DNA of 60,466 nucleotides from Candidatus Kuenenia stuttgartensis (GCA_945861465.1 CAMAVB010000009.1:1-60466); one strand, 5' to 3'. Counted from the stretch's first letter, positions 49,653-59,907 are shown. The notes: a model not told the origin generated them from the letters alone. Made by a program: numbers and translations.

Positions 49653-51044
49653 ATGCGACTCCTGTACAACAGCCAGAAAAGCTGGCTAATAATGTTCCTG
49701 GTATTGCTTTCCGGCGTCTTGCCCGATGCTACTCAGGCGGATGAGAGACCGGATCGTCCAAACATTTTGTTCATCGTGGCAGATGATCTCGGATGGAGCG
49801 ATGTTGGCTGGCACGACGGCTTTGCAAAAACTCCCAACATGGACCGGCTCGTCAAAGAAGGCATAGAGCTGGATCAGCATTATGTGCAGCCAGTTTGTAC
49901 GCCGACGCGGACGGCATTGATGAGCGGTCGCTATCCGGGACGATTCGGGCCTCAGGCATTGGCTCCGAGCAATCTGCGGGCGATGCCGCTGGGAACTGTG
50001 ACGATGGCATCCATGCTGAAGTCCATGGGTTACGCCACATACCAGTCAGGCAAATGGCATCTCGGGGCGAGATCCGAATGGGGACCGACTCACTTTGGCT
50101 TTGATCACGGTTACGGGACACTGACCGGAGCCGCCGATCCGTGGACGCATAAGTACCGTCCTGGGGTTTACGAAGACACATGGCAGCGTGATGGCAAGCC
50201 ACTTCACGAAGAAGGCAACGCAACAGAACTGATCGCCGCTGAAGCGGTGCGACGGATTGAAGAAAAACAGAGCCCATGGTTTGTCTATGTGCCATTTCAC
50301 GCGGTGCATACGCCCGTCGATGCGCCAGAGGAATTTAAACAACTTTATGACGGCGTGAAGTTCCACGACGATCCGGGAAAACAGAATTCGCGTTTACGCA
50401 TGGCAGCGATGGTTGCACAGGTGGATGCGAAGGTTGGCCAATTTGTCGAGGCGCTGGAACGCACGGGGCAGCGCGATCACACTTTGATTGTGTTTACCAG
50501 TGATAACGGGGGAATTGAGTCTCTGAAAAACGCCTATGTTGGCGACGTCGGTGATTCGCCGCTGAACAGCGAAAACGATCCACTGCGAGGTCAGAAGAAC
50601 ACCTTGTACGAGGGCGGTACACGCGTCTGTGCGTTTGCGAACTGGCCGGGGAAATTGAAACCGCAAAAACTGTTGACTCCGATGCATGTCGCCGACTGGA
50701 TGCCCACAATTGCCAATCTTGTTGGCTACAAATCACAGGTTGATCTTCAATGGGATGGTGTCAATCAGTGGCCAGTCCTGACAGGTTCTGCGACGGATTC
50801 AGAACCCCGCACCATCTACATCGCCATGAAAGGCGGGCATTCCCTTCGTCACGGAGACTGGAAACTTATTGTGCCAGGAAAGGGCAAGGCCCAGCTGTTC
50901 AACATCGGTAATGACCCGTACGAGAAGTCTGACATGGCAGACAGCATGCCGGACGTCGTCACCGATCTTCGCAGTCGCCTTGCTGCCGAACAGGCAAAAG
51001 ACCAGCCCGAGATGCCACAGGATCTTCTCGGGCTGCCGGGTTGA
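49653..51044 (+). CDS. Type I sulfatase, exported
   Basis: Sulfatases hydrolyse sulfate esters using a formylglycine made from Cys or Ser. The 463-aa protein starts at ATG 49653 with a signal peptide (KSWLIMFLVLLSGVLPDATQA). The calcium-binding aspartates are in NILFIVADDLGWSD and the catalytic motif CTPTR is at residues 82-86 followed by TALMSGRYPGR. Further motifs are GKWHLG (residue about 138), the PFHAVHTPVDAPEEF phrase and FTSDNGG. It is the N-acetylgalactosamine/arylsulfatase class common in planctomycetes that degrade marine sulfated polysaccharides. An FGE to mature it is expected elsewhere; the FGE-like domain at 3316 is not a likely partner. Confidence 0.93.
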   Translation: MRLLYNSQKSWLIMFLVLLSGVLPDATQADERPDRPNILFIVADDLGWSDVGWHDGFAKTPNMDRLVKEGIELDQHYVQPVCTPTRTALMSGRYPGRFGPQALAPSNLRAMPLGTVTMASMLKSMGYATYQSGKWHLGARSEWGPTHFGFDHGYGTLTGAADPWTHKYRPGVYEDTWQRDGKPLHEEGNATELIAAEAVRRIEEKQSPWFVYVPFHAVHTPVDAPEEFKQLYDGVKFHDDPGKQNSRLRMAAMVAQVDAKVGQFVEALERTGQRDHTLIVFTSDNGGIESLKNAYVGDVGDSPLNSENDPLRGQKNTLYEGGTRVCAFANWPGKLKPQKLLTPMHVADWMPTIANLVGYKSQVDLQWDGVNQWPVLTGSATDSEPRTIYIAMKGGHSLRHGDWKLIVPGKGKAQLFNIGNDPYEKSDMADSMPDVVTDLRSRLAAEQAKDQPEMPQDLLGLPG

Positions 51045-51218
51045 AACTGGGTACTGTGGATAGAGAAGACCGTCTGTCGAACGACTTCAATTGCATTCGT
51101 GGGCAATTCAATGGGGTTCGATTTTCACGGTGCGTTGATGGAAAGCATTTCTGTTCGGCAAGCGTCCACCGATCTGTTGCATGATGGTGTATCGCCGATT
51201 GATGTAGTCGCTTATGGG

Positions 51219-51836
51219 CTACGAGAGTTCGGGAGCTGGAAACCACTCTTTCAGCTTTGCGGATAATCGTTGGTAGGCTGAATCTGTACAGCGACTAAGA
51301 CTTAGCTTTCCCGTAATCTCGCTGTAGAGCGATGAAGATCGTGGTAATTGACATTTTCGGACAACTTCCTCGAAAGCCTCTTTCGGCCGTTTTGGTTTTC
51401 CTTCCGAAGTGAAGTCGAATCCCTTTTCCTGCAGCCAGGCCCGAATCGATCTGGAATCGGTCCATCTCAAAACCTGTTGCATGGCATTGTCAGAACCCCA
51501 CAGCCAAATATCCGCTTCTGGCTCAATGACGATGGATTTCGCACGCCCCTGCCATGTGGCTGTCAATCGCTTGTCGAGTTGTTGTTCCAGAGCGACCGCC
51601 TCGGAACATTCGGAGCCGCTGCCTTCAAGATCCAGAACCAGGATTGCATGACGAAAGCGTCGTGCCTCCAGGTTGAGGATCTCTGGCCCGGTCTTTCGTG
51701 TTCCACCATCACGACCGGGATGGACCAGAAAAACGAATTCGATGCTGCGAATCCCAATCGCCTGAGGCCGATGCAAAGCTCCACTCAGAGCAAACTGAGC
51801 GTTCTTATCAGCAACCAGCAGCACCAGATCCTGCAT
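51219..51836 (-). CDS. TOPRIM/DUF4276-like partner of the AAA ATPase (possible MAD4-like)
   Basis: From ATG 51836 (after GAGTGAGG at 6 bases) the product is 205 aa: MQDLVLLVADKNAQFALSGAL, VFLVHPGRDGGTRKTGPEIL and FRHAILVLDLEGSGSECSEAVALEQQLDKRL. The strand-turn patterns around VADKN and LVLDLEGSG resemble TOPRIM or DUF4276 proteins that accompany OLD-type ATPases; an acidic residue sits at each of the two expected positions. A match to MAD4 of the methylation-associated defence system is possible from memory but not verified. It starts just 13 bases after the stop of the AAA gene, so the two are one operon. Confidence 0.7.
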   Translation of the reverse strand: MQDLVLLVADKNAQFALSGALHRPQAIGIRSIEFVFLVHPGRDGGTRKTGPEILNLEARRFRHAILVLDLEGSGSECSEAVALEQQLDKRLTATWQGRAKSIVIEPEADIWLWGSDNAMQQVLRWTDSRSIRAWLQEKGFDFTSEGKPKRPKEAFEEVVRKCQLPRSSSLYSEITGKLSLSRCTDSAYQRLSAKLKEWFPAPELS

Positions 51837-51848
51837 GCCAAACCTCAC

Positions 51849-53108
51849 TCAGCTCAAAATTCCGGACGCGAAGAGAACACCCAAGTCGGGCTCACCACGC
51901 TTCCAATCTCTGAGCGCAGGATGTTCATCCCCTGAAATAATGTCCGTGGCTCCATTTGTGTCTTTTGCAAAGCACAGGACTTTAGACGGCTCCAGCATGT
52001 TCAAGGCGACGGGGCTGTGAGTCGCCACGAGCACTTGGCTCTGGTACATGGAACCCAGAGACTGCAATACCGTTTCGATTGCTCGTGGATGAATCCCGTT
52101 TTCAGGTTCTTCAATGAGAAACACTCCCTGCAGGTCGGGAACGTACGCCGGGATCGTAAGGGACAATAATCGCAGCGTTCCGTCAGAGACCAGCCATGAG
52201 GGTACGCTCGCACCGTTGTCGTATTCGACGGTCAGATAACAATGGCGATCTTCCGGACGAACGGATGTCGTGATATTGTGAATGTCTCCGAGCGCCGTTC
52301 GCACGTGGTCAAGCCAGGCGCGAAATCGAAACTCGTCTTTTTGCAGTTCAGCGATCACCCACGGCAGATTTGAACCATCAGGCAGGAACGCTCGACCGAG
52401 TCCTGGAGGGCTGGGATTTCGAATGGATTGACTGTTGAGTACAAGTGACTGAACTCCCTTTTCAAGAAATTCCCTGAACCAAATGCTGACTGGAAAACTC
52501 TCCGTATCAGCCGGAATGTTCGCCAACGCGGAACGTCCACGGCCCAGCTTAAACGAAGGTTTATAGCTCTGCCGACCTTGAGTGTAGTAGTTGTCGTTGC
52601 CGTTAGGCGTCTTCGTGAGCGTCGTCTGTTTTTTCTTTCCGGATGAACACAGGATCGAGGGCATCTCCGACCGTTGCGTTGGAAAAAGTTCGCGTTGGAC
52701 TCGGATTTGAGGAGGTTCTGGCTCAAGCAGCCAGAGAGTTTCGTGGTTCAGTCCAATCTGGTTCGTCGATGGATCAAGTCCTATTTCCAATTCATATCGA
52801 ACGTTACTAAATCGCCGTTTGTCAGGTGCCATTGCTTCGCGAACGGCTGCTGGCATTTCCGCTTCGACGGCCAACTGGAATGCGGTCCCCTGCTCCATCC
52901 ATAGCAACTTTTGAAAGTCGGCGCTGCGATTCTGAATTGTCTCAACCACGTCGCCGCGATTGCGAAGCAGCTCACTCAACAATGCGATGACATCCAAAAA
53001 TGTCGTCTTGCCGCTGGCGTTCGGGCCGACAAGTGCACAAAAGGAGCCCAGTTCCTGATCAATCGATTGCAGGCACCGAAATGCACGAGTCTGGATGCGT
53101 GTAAACAT
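51849..53108 (-). CDS. OLD/AAA15-type SMC-like AAA ATPase
   Basis: The 419-aa protein begins MFTRIQTRAFRCLQSIDQELGSFCALVGPNASGKTTFLDVIALL; GPNASGKTT is the Walker A. A strand-helix core follows, with VSDGTLRLLSLTIPAY (signature motif), GVFLIEEPENGIHPRAI (Walker B) and QVLVATHSPVALNML (H-loop). There is no coiled-coil arm, which places it with the short AAA15/AAA21 ATPases that pair with a TOPRIM-like effector in anti-phage systems (OLD, PARIS and MADS are examples). Its partner directly follows. The pair is plausible as defence, but no phage activity can be shown from sequence. Confidence 0.85.
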   Translation of the reverse strand: MFTRIQTRAFRCLQSIDQELGSFCALVGPNASGKTTFLDVIALLSELLRNRGDVVETIQNRSADFQKLLWMEQGTAFQLAVEAEMPAAVREAMAPDKRRFSNVRYELEIGLDPSTNQIGLNHETLWLLEPEPPQIRVQRELFPTQRSEMPSILCSSGKKKQTTLTKTPNGNDNYYTQGRQSYKPSFKLGRGRSALANIPADTESFPVSIWFREFLEKGVQSLVLNSQSIRNPSPPGLGRAFLPDGSNLPWVIAELQKDEFRFRAWLDHVRTALGDIHNITTSVRPEDRHCYLTVEYDNGASVPSWLVSDGTLRLLSLTIPAYVPDLQGVFLIEEPENGIHPRAIETVLQSLGSMYQSQVLVATHSPVALNMLEPSKVLCFAKDTNGATDIISGDEHPALRDWKRGEPDLGVLFASGILS

Positions 53109-53299
53109 TTAAGAAAATAATCTGCCCGAAGAATGAGAAATTACACACAAACAATGCCCCGCCAGATCATCGCAGCTATTGACGCCCTCAGCAAACATGC
53201 GACGAATTTATTGTTGAAGCCTTTAAGAGACAAGTCGCAGGTCGCCTCCGGAGAGCCGACCCGACAACCGGCGGGAGATCGCGTTATCGATTCTTCGTC

Positions 53300-54538
53300 T
53301 CACTGACCGAGATTCTCAAACATGTACAACCCCGATTTTCCGGGGCACACGAGGTCGATGTCTCCGTCGGCATCCATGTCAACTGCGGCCACCTGAAGGC
53401 CTGTGCCGGCACTGCCTTTTGGGAAATCTTTCAGAGCCCAGCGGTCTTTGGCGTCTTTCGGAGCGTTGAGTGCCGGGTCACCGTGGAAGATTGCGTGTTT
53501 GTTCCACTTTGCCGCAGTGCGGTCAAATTGGTAGTAAAAGACAACGGATGCATCGGTGTCGCCGGGTTCGACTTCGTGTGCGTAGACTCGTTTGCCGGTG
53601 ACGAGTTCCGGTTCGCCTTTGCCATCCAGATCGGTAAAGACCAGCGTGTGGACCTGTGAGAATGTGTCGTCGATATTCAGTTTGGTCCATTCTCGCTTGC
53701 CGTCGGTTCCAGCAGTCTGCTTGAGCCAGCTCAAACCAAATCCGTGGCCCATGCCATAGACGATATCCGTCAACTGATCGCCATCGACGTCGCGACCGTG
53801 AATGAAAATCCCGGCGGCTCCAAGTTGAAACTCGGCATGAAACGGCCATGCGTTTGAGGCCGCGTCTGCGGGCTGTTCGTGCCAGCCTTTCGGCGTGATG
53901 ATGTCGAGGCGTCCGTCGCGGTTGATGTCACCGGCTCCCACACCATGACCTGCCCCTTCGCTGCCGAGATCATGTTTGGTCCAGACGACGGCGGGCTTCT
54001 GTTGCGTCAGTTCGTACCAGACAACGACGTTACCGGTGTTCGGCAGAAAGTCGAGTTTGCCGTCGCCGTTGAGATCGACAAGTTCGCCGGTCTCCATATT
54101 TCCGGGAGTATCAATTTCATGCTCAGTCCAAGCTGCTGTCGCGTCGCCACCGGGATTTTCGACCCAGCCCACGCGCTTGCCAAAATAATTGCACGTGACG
54201 ATATCAGGACGTCCATCGCCGTTCACATCCAGCGGCGAGTCAGCGAAGTCTTCATAGTAATGCGGATTCTGGGTGCTCGCCGGAACATCCCGGACCTTGT
54301 GCTTTGTCCAGTTCGGAGCGGCATACCACGAGTCACCCGAGAAGATGTCTAACTTTCCGTCGCCATTAAAGTCCGCCGCACCGCAGGCTTCATAGGGCGA
54401 TTGATCGTTGATCGTATGCATTTTCCATTTCAGTTCCGGCGATTTTTCGTCGGCAGTCACTGTCTGCCAGATCAGGAGGGGTCCAATGACGAAAAGAGAA
54501 AGACGAAACAGTTGCTGATTGCGAATGAATTGTGGCAT
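53300..54538 (-). CDS. FG-GAP/VCBS repeat protein, exported
   Basis: From ATG 54538 (MPQFIRNQQLFRLSLFVIGPLLIWQTVTA) the product is 412 aa with a signal peptide. Five or more calcium-type FG-GAP repeats contain the DxNGDGxxD pattern: ADFNGDGKLDIFSG, DVNGDGRPDIVTC, DLNGDGKLDFLPN, DINRDGRLDIITP, DVDGDQLTDIVYG and DMDADGDIDLVCP. These build a beta-propeller, probably in the periplasm or outside. The frame runs further upstream to 54880 but the extra part is made of repeat sequence (PARQAGPTEIGDATN). The role is unknown; such proteins are abundant in planctomycetes. Confidence 0.88.
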   Translation of the reverse strand: MPQFIRNQQLFRLSLFVIGPLLIWQTVTADEKSPELKWKMHTINDQSPYEACGAADFNGDGKLDIFSGDSWYAAPNWTKHKVRDVPASTQNPHYYEDFADSPLDVNGDGRPDIVTCNYFGKRVGWVENPGGDATAAWTEHEIDTPGNMETGELVDLNGDGKLDFLPNTGNVVVWYELTQQKPAVVWTKHDLGSEGAGHGVGAGDINRDGRLDIITPKGWHEQPADAASNAWPFHAEFQLGAAGIFIHGRDVDGDQLTDIVYGMGHGFGLSWLKQTAGTDGKREWTKLNIDDTFSQVHTLVFTDLDGKGEPELVTGKRVYAHEVEPGDTDASVVFYYQFDRTAAKWNKHAIFHGDPALNAPKDAKDRWALKDFPKGSAGTGLQVAAVDMDADGDIDLVCPGKSGLYMFENLGQ

Positions 54539-55131
54539 GATTTGAGGATTCCAGAATGCGGCAGTGCCGCAGCGACAGGAAATGGGACTGTCAGGTTGTG
54601 AACAATACCGCATTTCAGTGAATCTCGAGTGCATTGGCAACTGAACGAGTGTTGTGACTGCTAAATTGGTTGCATCGCCGATTTCGGTAGGTCCTGCTTG
54701 CCGAGCAGGACTTCGCGGCCACGCCGCGACCAGCGACGAGTCGAGGTCGAAAGGACGGTCACGCGGCGACGTGGAGCCGATGTGCGAGCCATGGCGGTTC
54801 GCCTTACGGAGCAAGTCCTTTCCGGCAGATAAGGATCTACCGAACACAGTCCTTTCCGGCAGAAAGGGCCTACCGAACACAGTCCTTTCCGGCAGAAAGG
54901 ACCTACTTTCACAATCATCGACGACTGCACCGCTGCATCAATTCAGATGCTCAATTCAGAATAGGATTCGCTGCCAATAACTCCAGTGAAACAGCCTTCC
55001 GCAGGAAGCTGAAACCGCGTCACCCTGCAATGCCTGGTCATCCAGCGATTGCAAAGGATCGATCCAGACTGCAGACTGTTCGGAATGCGTGCGCCGTTCG
55101 TACAGAGTTTCCATGAAAAGCCCTTTTGTTT
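54539..55131. repeat. Spacer with second hairpin-repeat cluster (54670-54906)
   Basis: At 54670-54713 lies a copy of the GTAGGTCCTGCTTGCC hairpin repeat preceded by TCGCCGATTTCG, as at 10773-10812. At 54814, 54848 and 54881 three copies of the AGTCCTTTCCGGCAGAAAGG unit follow, spaced 34 and 33 bases, the same unit as at 2075-2228. The rest (54910-55131) has no supported gene and carries the promoter of the gene at 55132. Confidence 0.8.
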
Positions 55132-58100
55132 ATGGGCAGAAGTCACGTCTTGAGATTTGCCGTTGTACTGGCTTCCATCAATGCTGCCGTCGTGCAGGGA
55201 ATTGCGCAGTTCGGCGACCAGCACGCAGCGCCGGTCTCTGACTCATGGAGCTTTTCACGGGACGTGTTTCCCATCCTGCAACGATCGTGTCTGGAGTGTC
55301 ACGGTGCAAAGAAGCAGGAGGGCCAGCTTCGTCTGGATGGCCACCAGAATCTGGCGGAAGGTGACATTGTCATTCCCCAAAATCCGGATGCCAGCGAGTT
55401 GATCCGCCGCATCACATTGCCGCGCAATCACGAAGAAATCATGCCGGCCACCGGCGAGCCTCTGTCCCCGAAACATATCGCCATTCTGCGTCAGTGGATT
55501 GCCGCAGGAGCCGAATGGCCGGAGTCCTTCGAGATCCCGAAGCACTGGTCTTATCAGATTCCCGTACAGAATGCTCCTCCGTCATCCGCAGATGACAATT
55601 GGAGCCGCTCGCCGCTGGATGCGTTTGTCCTCGAAAAGATCACCGCTGCCGGACTGAAGCCATCACCCGTTGCCGAACCGGCGTTGCTGCTGCGGCGCGT
55701 CTGCTTCGATCTCATCGGCCTTCCGCCCACGCCGACAGAAGTGGACGCTTTTGTGCAGGACCCGTCTGACGACAGGTTTCAGCAGGTGGTTGACGAACTG
55801 CTGAAACGACCGCAGGTTGGCGAGAAATGGGCGAGGCACTGGCTGGATCTGGCGCGCTACGCGGATTCGCATGGTTTCCAGCGGGACGATCTTCGTGACA
55901 ACTGGGCGTGGCGAGACTGGGTTATCAAGGCGCTGAACGACGACATGCCGTTCGATCAGTTTACAGTCGAACAGATTGCGGGCGATCTGCTGCCAGACGC
56001 CACGGAATCGCAGAAGATCGCAACTGGATTTCATCGAAGTGCGGCGACGAATGTCGAAGCGGGATCGTTACCTGAAGAATCTCGCACGGAGCAGTTGATA
56101 GATCGAGTCAACACCACATCGACCGTGTGGCTTGGATCAACGCTGGAGTGCGTTCAGTGTCATGATCACAAGTACGATCCATTCACGACGACTGACTACT
56201 ACAGTCTGCTCGCGTTCTTCAATAACACTGCGATTGAAGCGGATCTGAAAAATCCCCGCCGGCCGTCATCGATTGCCTTTCAGGGGCCTTCGATGGAAAT
56301 CTCAGACCCCGCACGAGACCGCGAAAGAGCACCACTGGCTGAAAAACTGACGCAGCTGGAAGCATCATTGGCGAAGCGGCGAATCGACCTGGATTCCACC
56401 ATCGTCGAATGGACAGCTGAATTGGCCTCCCGGACCACCGATGCACCCGTCACGCACACGCTGGGAATCACGGACTTTCAATCGCTTGGGACCACGGATT
56501 CGTTTGAAAAACAACCAGACGGTTCGATCCTGCTGGTGGGGACTGACGCGCCTGCCAAAGACCGTTATACGATGACTGCCGCTGCGAATCTGAAGAACGT
56601 TCGGGCGTTCCGACTGGACGCACTCACACACGAATCTCTGCCTGGCATGGGGCCAGGTCGTGGCGATTCGAAGCGCGCAAACTTTGTGCTGCATGAGTTC
56701 ACCGTGTCGGTCACCCGCAAGTCTGAACCGTCGCCGAAGCTGCTGAAGTTTGTTTCAGCCACAGCAGATTTTTCCCAGGCCAAATGGGACGTGTTCGGCG
56801 CGGTGGACGGAAATGCCGAATCCGGTTGGGCGATTGCACCGCAATTTAGTCAGCCACACTGGGCAGTGTTTGTTCTTGAAGATTCACTCGATCTCAATGA
56901 TGGCGATCATTTGACGATTGAACTGCAACAGGATTTTGGCAACGCGAGAACTCTGGGATGCTTTCGAATTGCCGCTGTCACAGGAAGCATTGCGCGTGGC
57001 GACTTCACGAGTATTTCCGGCGAGATCACTCAACTGCTGCAGCGCGCACCGTCTGCATGGACTGTTGCCGAACGAAAGCAACTGGTCGATTTCCGTCTGG
57101 AATCCGATCCGTCTGCGAAACGCTGGAGTCGGCAGATTGCCGTGGCAAAAAAAGAGATCGCAAAACTAGCTCCTGACTCAACTCTGGTGATGGTCGAACA
57201 GGAACCGCGACCAACCTTCATTTTCGAACGCGGTGATTATCGCCAGCGCGGTCCCGGCGTTCAGCCTGGTACACCGGCGATTCTGCATCCGATGCCGGAC
57301 GGTCCTCCGAATCGCCTGACCCTGGCGCGCTGGCTTGTTGACCCTGCCAATCCGCTCGTCGCGCGAGTGACGGTGAATCGATGGTGGGCCGAAATCTTTG
57401 GGAAGGGGCTTGTGGCGACGCTCGAAGACTTTGGAGTCAAAGGCGAATCGCCGTCTCATCCGGAACTGCTGGACTGGCTGGCCGTCGAATTTATGCAGAA
57501 TACGTGGTCAATGAAGCATATGCTGCGGACGATTGTGCTTTCATCGACGTATCGCCAGTCCTCCCGCATTCCACGCGAACTGGCTGAGGCGGATGATCAA
57601 AACCGCCTGCTGGCGCGCGGGCCTCGGTTTCGATTTGACGCCGAAATGATTCGCGATAATGCACTGGCAGTTTCCGGACTCCTGGATTTGACGCAATTCG
57701 GACCGCCCATTCGTCCTCCACAGCCGGATGGATTATGGGCCAAAGTCGGCGGACAACAATACGACTACGTCGTCAGCGAAGGCACTCAGAAATACCGTCG
57801 GGGAATCTACGTCGTACTGAAGCGCAGCGCGCCGAATCCGAGTCTCACCACCTTCGATGCCTCGGCTCGACTCGCCTGCACCGTGCAACGTTCTCGCACC
57901 AATACACCGTTACAGGCATTGACGCTGCTAAATGACCCGGTCTATGTGCAGGCCGCGCGAGCTTTTACTCATCGAGTATTGTCAGAATGCGCTGCAGCCG
58001 ATTTTCGCACGAAACTGGATTACGCCTTTCAGCTCTGCACGTCTCGCAAACCGAGCGCTGACGAGCGAGATGCTCTCACGCGACTCTTTGAAACACAGTC

Positions 58101-58248
58101 CGCAGTATTTGAACAGCGCCCGGACGACGTCCTGCGCATCACCCGTGACACGCCGTCGGGCGTGAAAGAGCAGCCGCACACAGTCGCCGCATGGTACAGT
58201 CTGACAACCGTGCTGCTGAACCTGCATGAAACCATTACGAAACCCTGA
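55132..58248 (+). CDS. Cytochrome-type PSCyt1/DUF1549/DUF1553 protein, exported
   Basis: From ATG 55132 (a TTG stands two codons upstream) the 1038-aa protein has a signal peptide (MGRSHVLRFAVVLASINAAVVQG). A PSCyt1 haem motif CLECHG (VFPILQRSCLECHGAKKQEG) starts at about 40, DUF1549 follows (SPLDAFVLEKITAAGLKPSPVAEPALLLRRVCFDLIGLPPTPTEVDAF) with a second haem motif CVQCHD (STLECVQCHDHKYDPF), then a long beta insert and DUF1553 (RLTLARWLVDPANPLVARVTVNRWWAEIFGKGLVATLEDFGVKGE). It likely carries covalent haem and acts in the periplasm with the DUF1501 protein encoded 6 bases after its stop. Confidence 0.93.
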   Translation: MGRSHVLRFAVVLASINAAVVQGIAQFGDQHAAPVSDSWSFSRDVFPILQRSCLECHGAKKQEGQLRLDGHQNLAEGDIVIPQNPDASELIRRITLPRNHEEIMPATGEPLSPKHIAILRQWIAAGAEWPESFEIPKHWSYQIPVQNAPPSSADDNWSRSPLDAFVLEKITAAGLKPSPVAEPALLLRRVCFDLIGLPPTPTEVDAFVQDPSDDRFQQVVDELLKRPQVGEKWARHWLDLARYADSHGFQRDDLRDNWAWRDWVIKALNDDMPFDQFTVEQIAGDLLPDATESQKIATGFHRSAATNVEAGSLPEESRTEQLIDRVNTTSTVWLGSTLECVQCHDHKYDPFTTTDYYSLLAFFNNTAIEADLKNPRRPSSIAFQGPSMEISDPARDRERAPLAEKLTQLEASLAKRRIDLDSTIVEWTAELASRTTDAPVTHTLGITDFQSLGTTDSFEKQPDGSILLVGTDAPAKDRYTMTAAANLKNVRAFRLDALTHESLPGMGPGRGDSKRANFVLHEFTVSVTRKSEPSPKLLKFVSATADFSQAKWDVFGAVDGNAESGWAIAPQFSQPHWAVFVLEDSLDLNDGDHLTIELQQDFGNARTLGCFRIAAVTGSIARGDFTSISGEITQLLQRAPSAWTVAERKQLVDFRLESDPSAKRWSRQIAVAKKEIAKLAPDSTLVMVEQEPRPTFIFERGDYRQRGPGVQPGTPAILHPMPDGPPNRLTLARWLVDPANPLVARVTVNRWWAEIFGKGLVATLEDFGVKGESPSHPELLDWLAVEFMQNTWSMKHMLRTIVLSSTYRQSSRIPRELAEADDQNRLLARGPRFRFDAEMIRDNALAVSGLLDLTQFGPPIRPPQPDGLWAKVGGQQYDYVVSEGTQKYRRGIYVVLKRSAPNPSLTTFDASARLACTVQRSRTNTPLQALTLLNDPVYVQAARAFTHRVLSECAAADFRTKLDYAFQLCTSRKPSADERDALTRLFETQSAVFEQRPDDVLRITRDTPSGVKEQPHTVAAWYSLTTVLLNLHETITKP

Positions 58249-58254
58249 CATCCC

Positions 58255-59670
58255 ATGATCATGCGCCACACACATTCACGACGGGGCTTTCTCGCAGCCA
58301 GCGGCTTCAGCCTCGGCAGCATTGCGCTTGCTGAAATGATGTCGAAGTCTGCAACAGCCGCAGCTGCGAATCCGGACAGGTCCCGTGCTCCTCACTTCAC
58401 GCCAAAGGCGAAGCATGTGATCTATCTCCACATGGTCGGCGCGCCGTCGCAGCTGGACCTTTTTGATCCAAAACCGGAACTGGTCAAACGTCACAATCAG
58501 CCATGTCCCGCTGAAGTCACCAAAGGTCGTGACTTTGCATTCATCGGCAAGACCTCGACCCTGGCAGGCTCACCGTGGAAGTTTGCCGCTCATGGACAAA
58601 GCGGGCAGATGTTGTCCGAACTCCTGCCGAATCTGGCTTCGCTGGCGGATGATATCGCCGTCATTCGTTCCATGCACACCGACGAAATCAATCACGCACC
58701 GGCTCAGATGTTTCTGCATTCCGGATTCGGACGCGGAGGTCGCCCGAGTCTCGGCTCCTGGGTCACTTACGGTCTTGGTTCGGCGAACGAGGATCTTCCC
58801 GGCTACGTTGTGTTGCTCAGCGGTCCGCCCGGTGGAGCCGGAACAAGTCTCTGGTCTCCGGGATTTCTGGCTAGCGTTCACCAGGGAATTCAGTTTCGGT
58901 CCAAGGGAGATCCAGTGCTGTTTCTTTCCAGCCCGGAGGGCTATCAGCCCGACGATCGCCGTCGTGAACTGGATGCCCTGCGAGAATTGAATCAGCTCCA
59001 GTTGGAGGTGACTGGTGATCCAGAGACTTCAACTCGCATCAGTCAATACGAGCTGGCTTTCCGGATGCAGACTTCAGTTCCGGAACTGATGAGTATCGCC
59101 GAAGAAACCAGGGAAACGCTGGAGATGTACGGAGCCAAACCTGGCGAAGCGTCCTTCGCCAACAACTGTCTGCTGGCTCGACGACTTGTGGAACGCGGTG
59201 TGCGGCATATTGAGCTGTACGATTCCGACTGGGATCACCACGGTGGTTTGAAGACACGTTTGCCCGCCAAGTGCAAAGACGTCGATCAGGGCATGGCCGC
59301 GCTGATCCGCGATCTGAAGGCCCGTGATCTGTTGTCGGAGACTTTGATCGTCTGGGGTTCCGAATTTGGTCGCACGCCGTTGAGTCAGGGCGGTGACGGA
59401 AAAGCACAGGATGTCCCCGGCCGCGATCATCATAAAGATGCGTACACGATGTGGCTCGCCGGCGGCGGCATCAAAGGCGGAGTCTCGCACGGTCAGACTG
59501 ATGACTTCGGCATGGACATCGCCGATTCACCGGTACACATCCACGATCTCAACGCCACGATTCTGCATCTGCTGGGACTCGACCACAAACGCCTCACCTA
59601 CCGCTACCAGGGCCGCGACTTCCGTCTGACGGACGTGCATGGTGAGGTCGTGCGACCGATCCTGATGTGA
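58255..59670 (+). CDS. DUF1501 protein with Tat signal
   Basis: The gene starts 6 bases after the PSCyt1/DUF1549 stop; ATG 58255 or 58261 give the same frame (MRHTHSRRGFLAASGFSLGSIALA). SRRGFLAASG is a twin-arginine signal. The 471-aa body has DUF1501 features: HVIYLHMVGAPSQLDLFDPKPEL, IRSMHTDEINHAPAQMFLHSGFGRGGRPSLGSWVTYGLG, RGVRHIELYDSDWDHHGGL, LIVWGSEFGRTPLSQGGDGKAQDVPGRDHH and GVSHGQTDDFGMD near the end. It is longer than its paralogue at 20328 and belongs to the larger subgroup that pairs with the PSCyt1 proteins. Confidence 0.93.
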   Translation: MIMRHTHSRRGFLAASGFSLGSIALAEMMSKSATAAAANPDRSRAPHFTPKAKHVIYLHMVGAPSQLDLFDPKPELVKRHNQPCPAEVTKGRDFAFIGKTSTLAGSPWKFAAHGQSGQMLSELLPNLASLADDIAVIRSMHTDEINHAPAQMFLHSGFGRGGRPSLGSWVTYGLGSANEDLPGYVVLLSGPPGGAGTSLWSPGFLASVHQGIQFRSKGDPVLFLSSPEGYQPDDRRRELDALRELNQLQLEVTGDPETSTRISQYELAFRMQTSVPELMSIAEETRETLEMYGAKPGEASFANNCLLARRLVERGVRHIELYDSDWDHHGGLKTRLPAKCKDVDQGMAALIRDLKARDLLSETLIVWGSEFGRTPLSQGGDGKAQDVPGRDHHKDAYTMWLAGGGIKGGVSHGQTDDFGMDIADSPVHIHDLNATILHLLGLDHKRLTYRYQGRDFRLTDVHGEVVRPILM

Positions 59671-59907
59671 GAAAAGTGCTCAGGGATTGAGCCAGCGGAT
59701 GCGTTTCCCATCTTAGCCGTCACGCTCCGCCGTGATGAGCATTTGTCAATCGACATTCATTAACCTGAACTTGAACGGCTCCAAAATGAGCTTTGAGCAA
59801 TAGAATACTGGGATTTTGTCAAAAATCGGATATTGTTAAATTACATGTGTAGCCAGAACATATCGGGATTTTCCTGGACATTGTTTTCCCTGCCACTGAA
59901 ATCCCCG

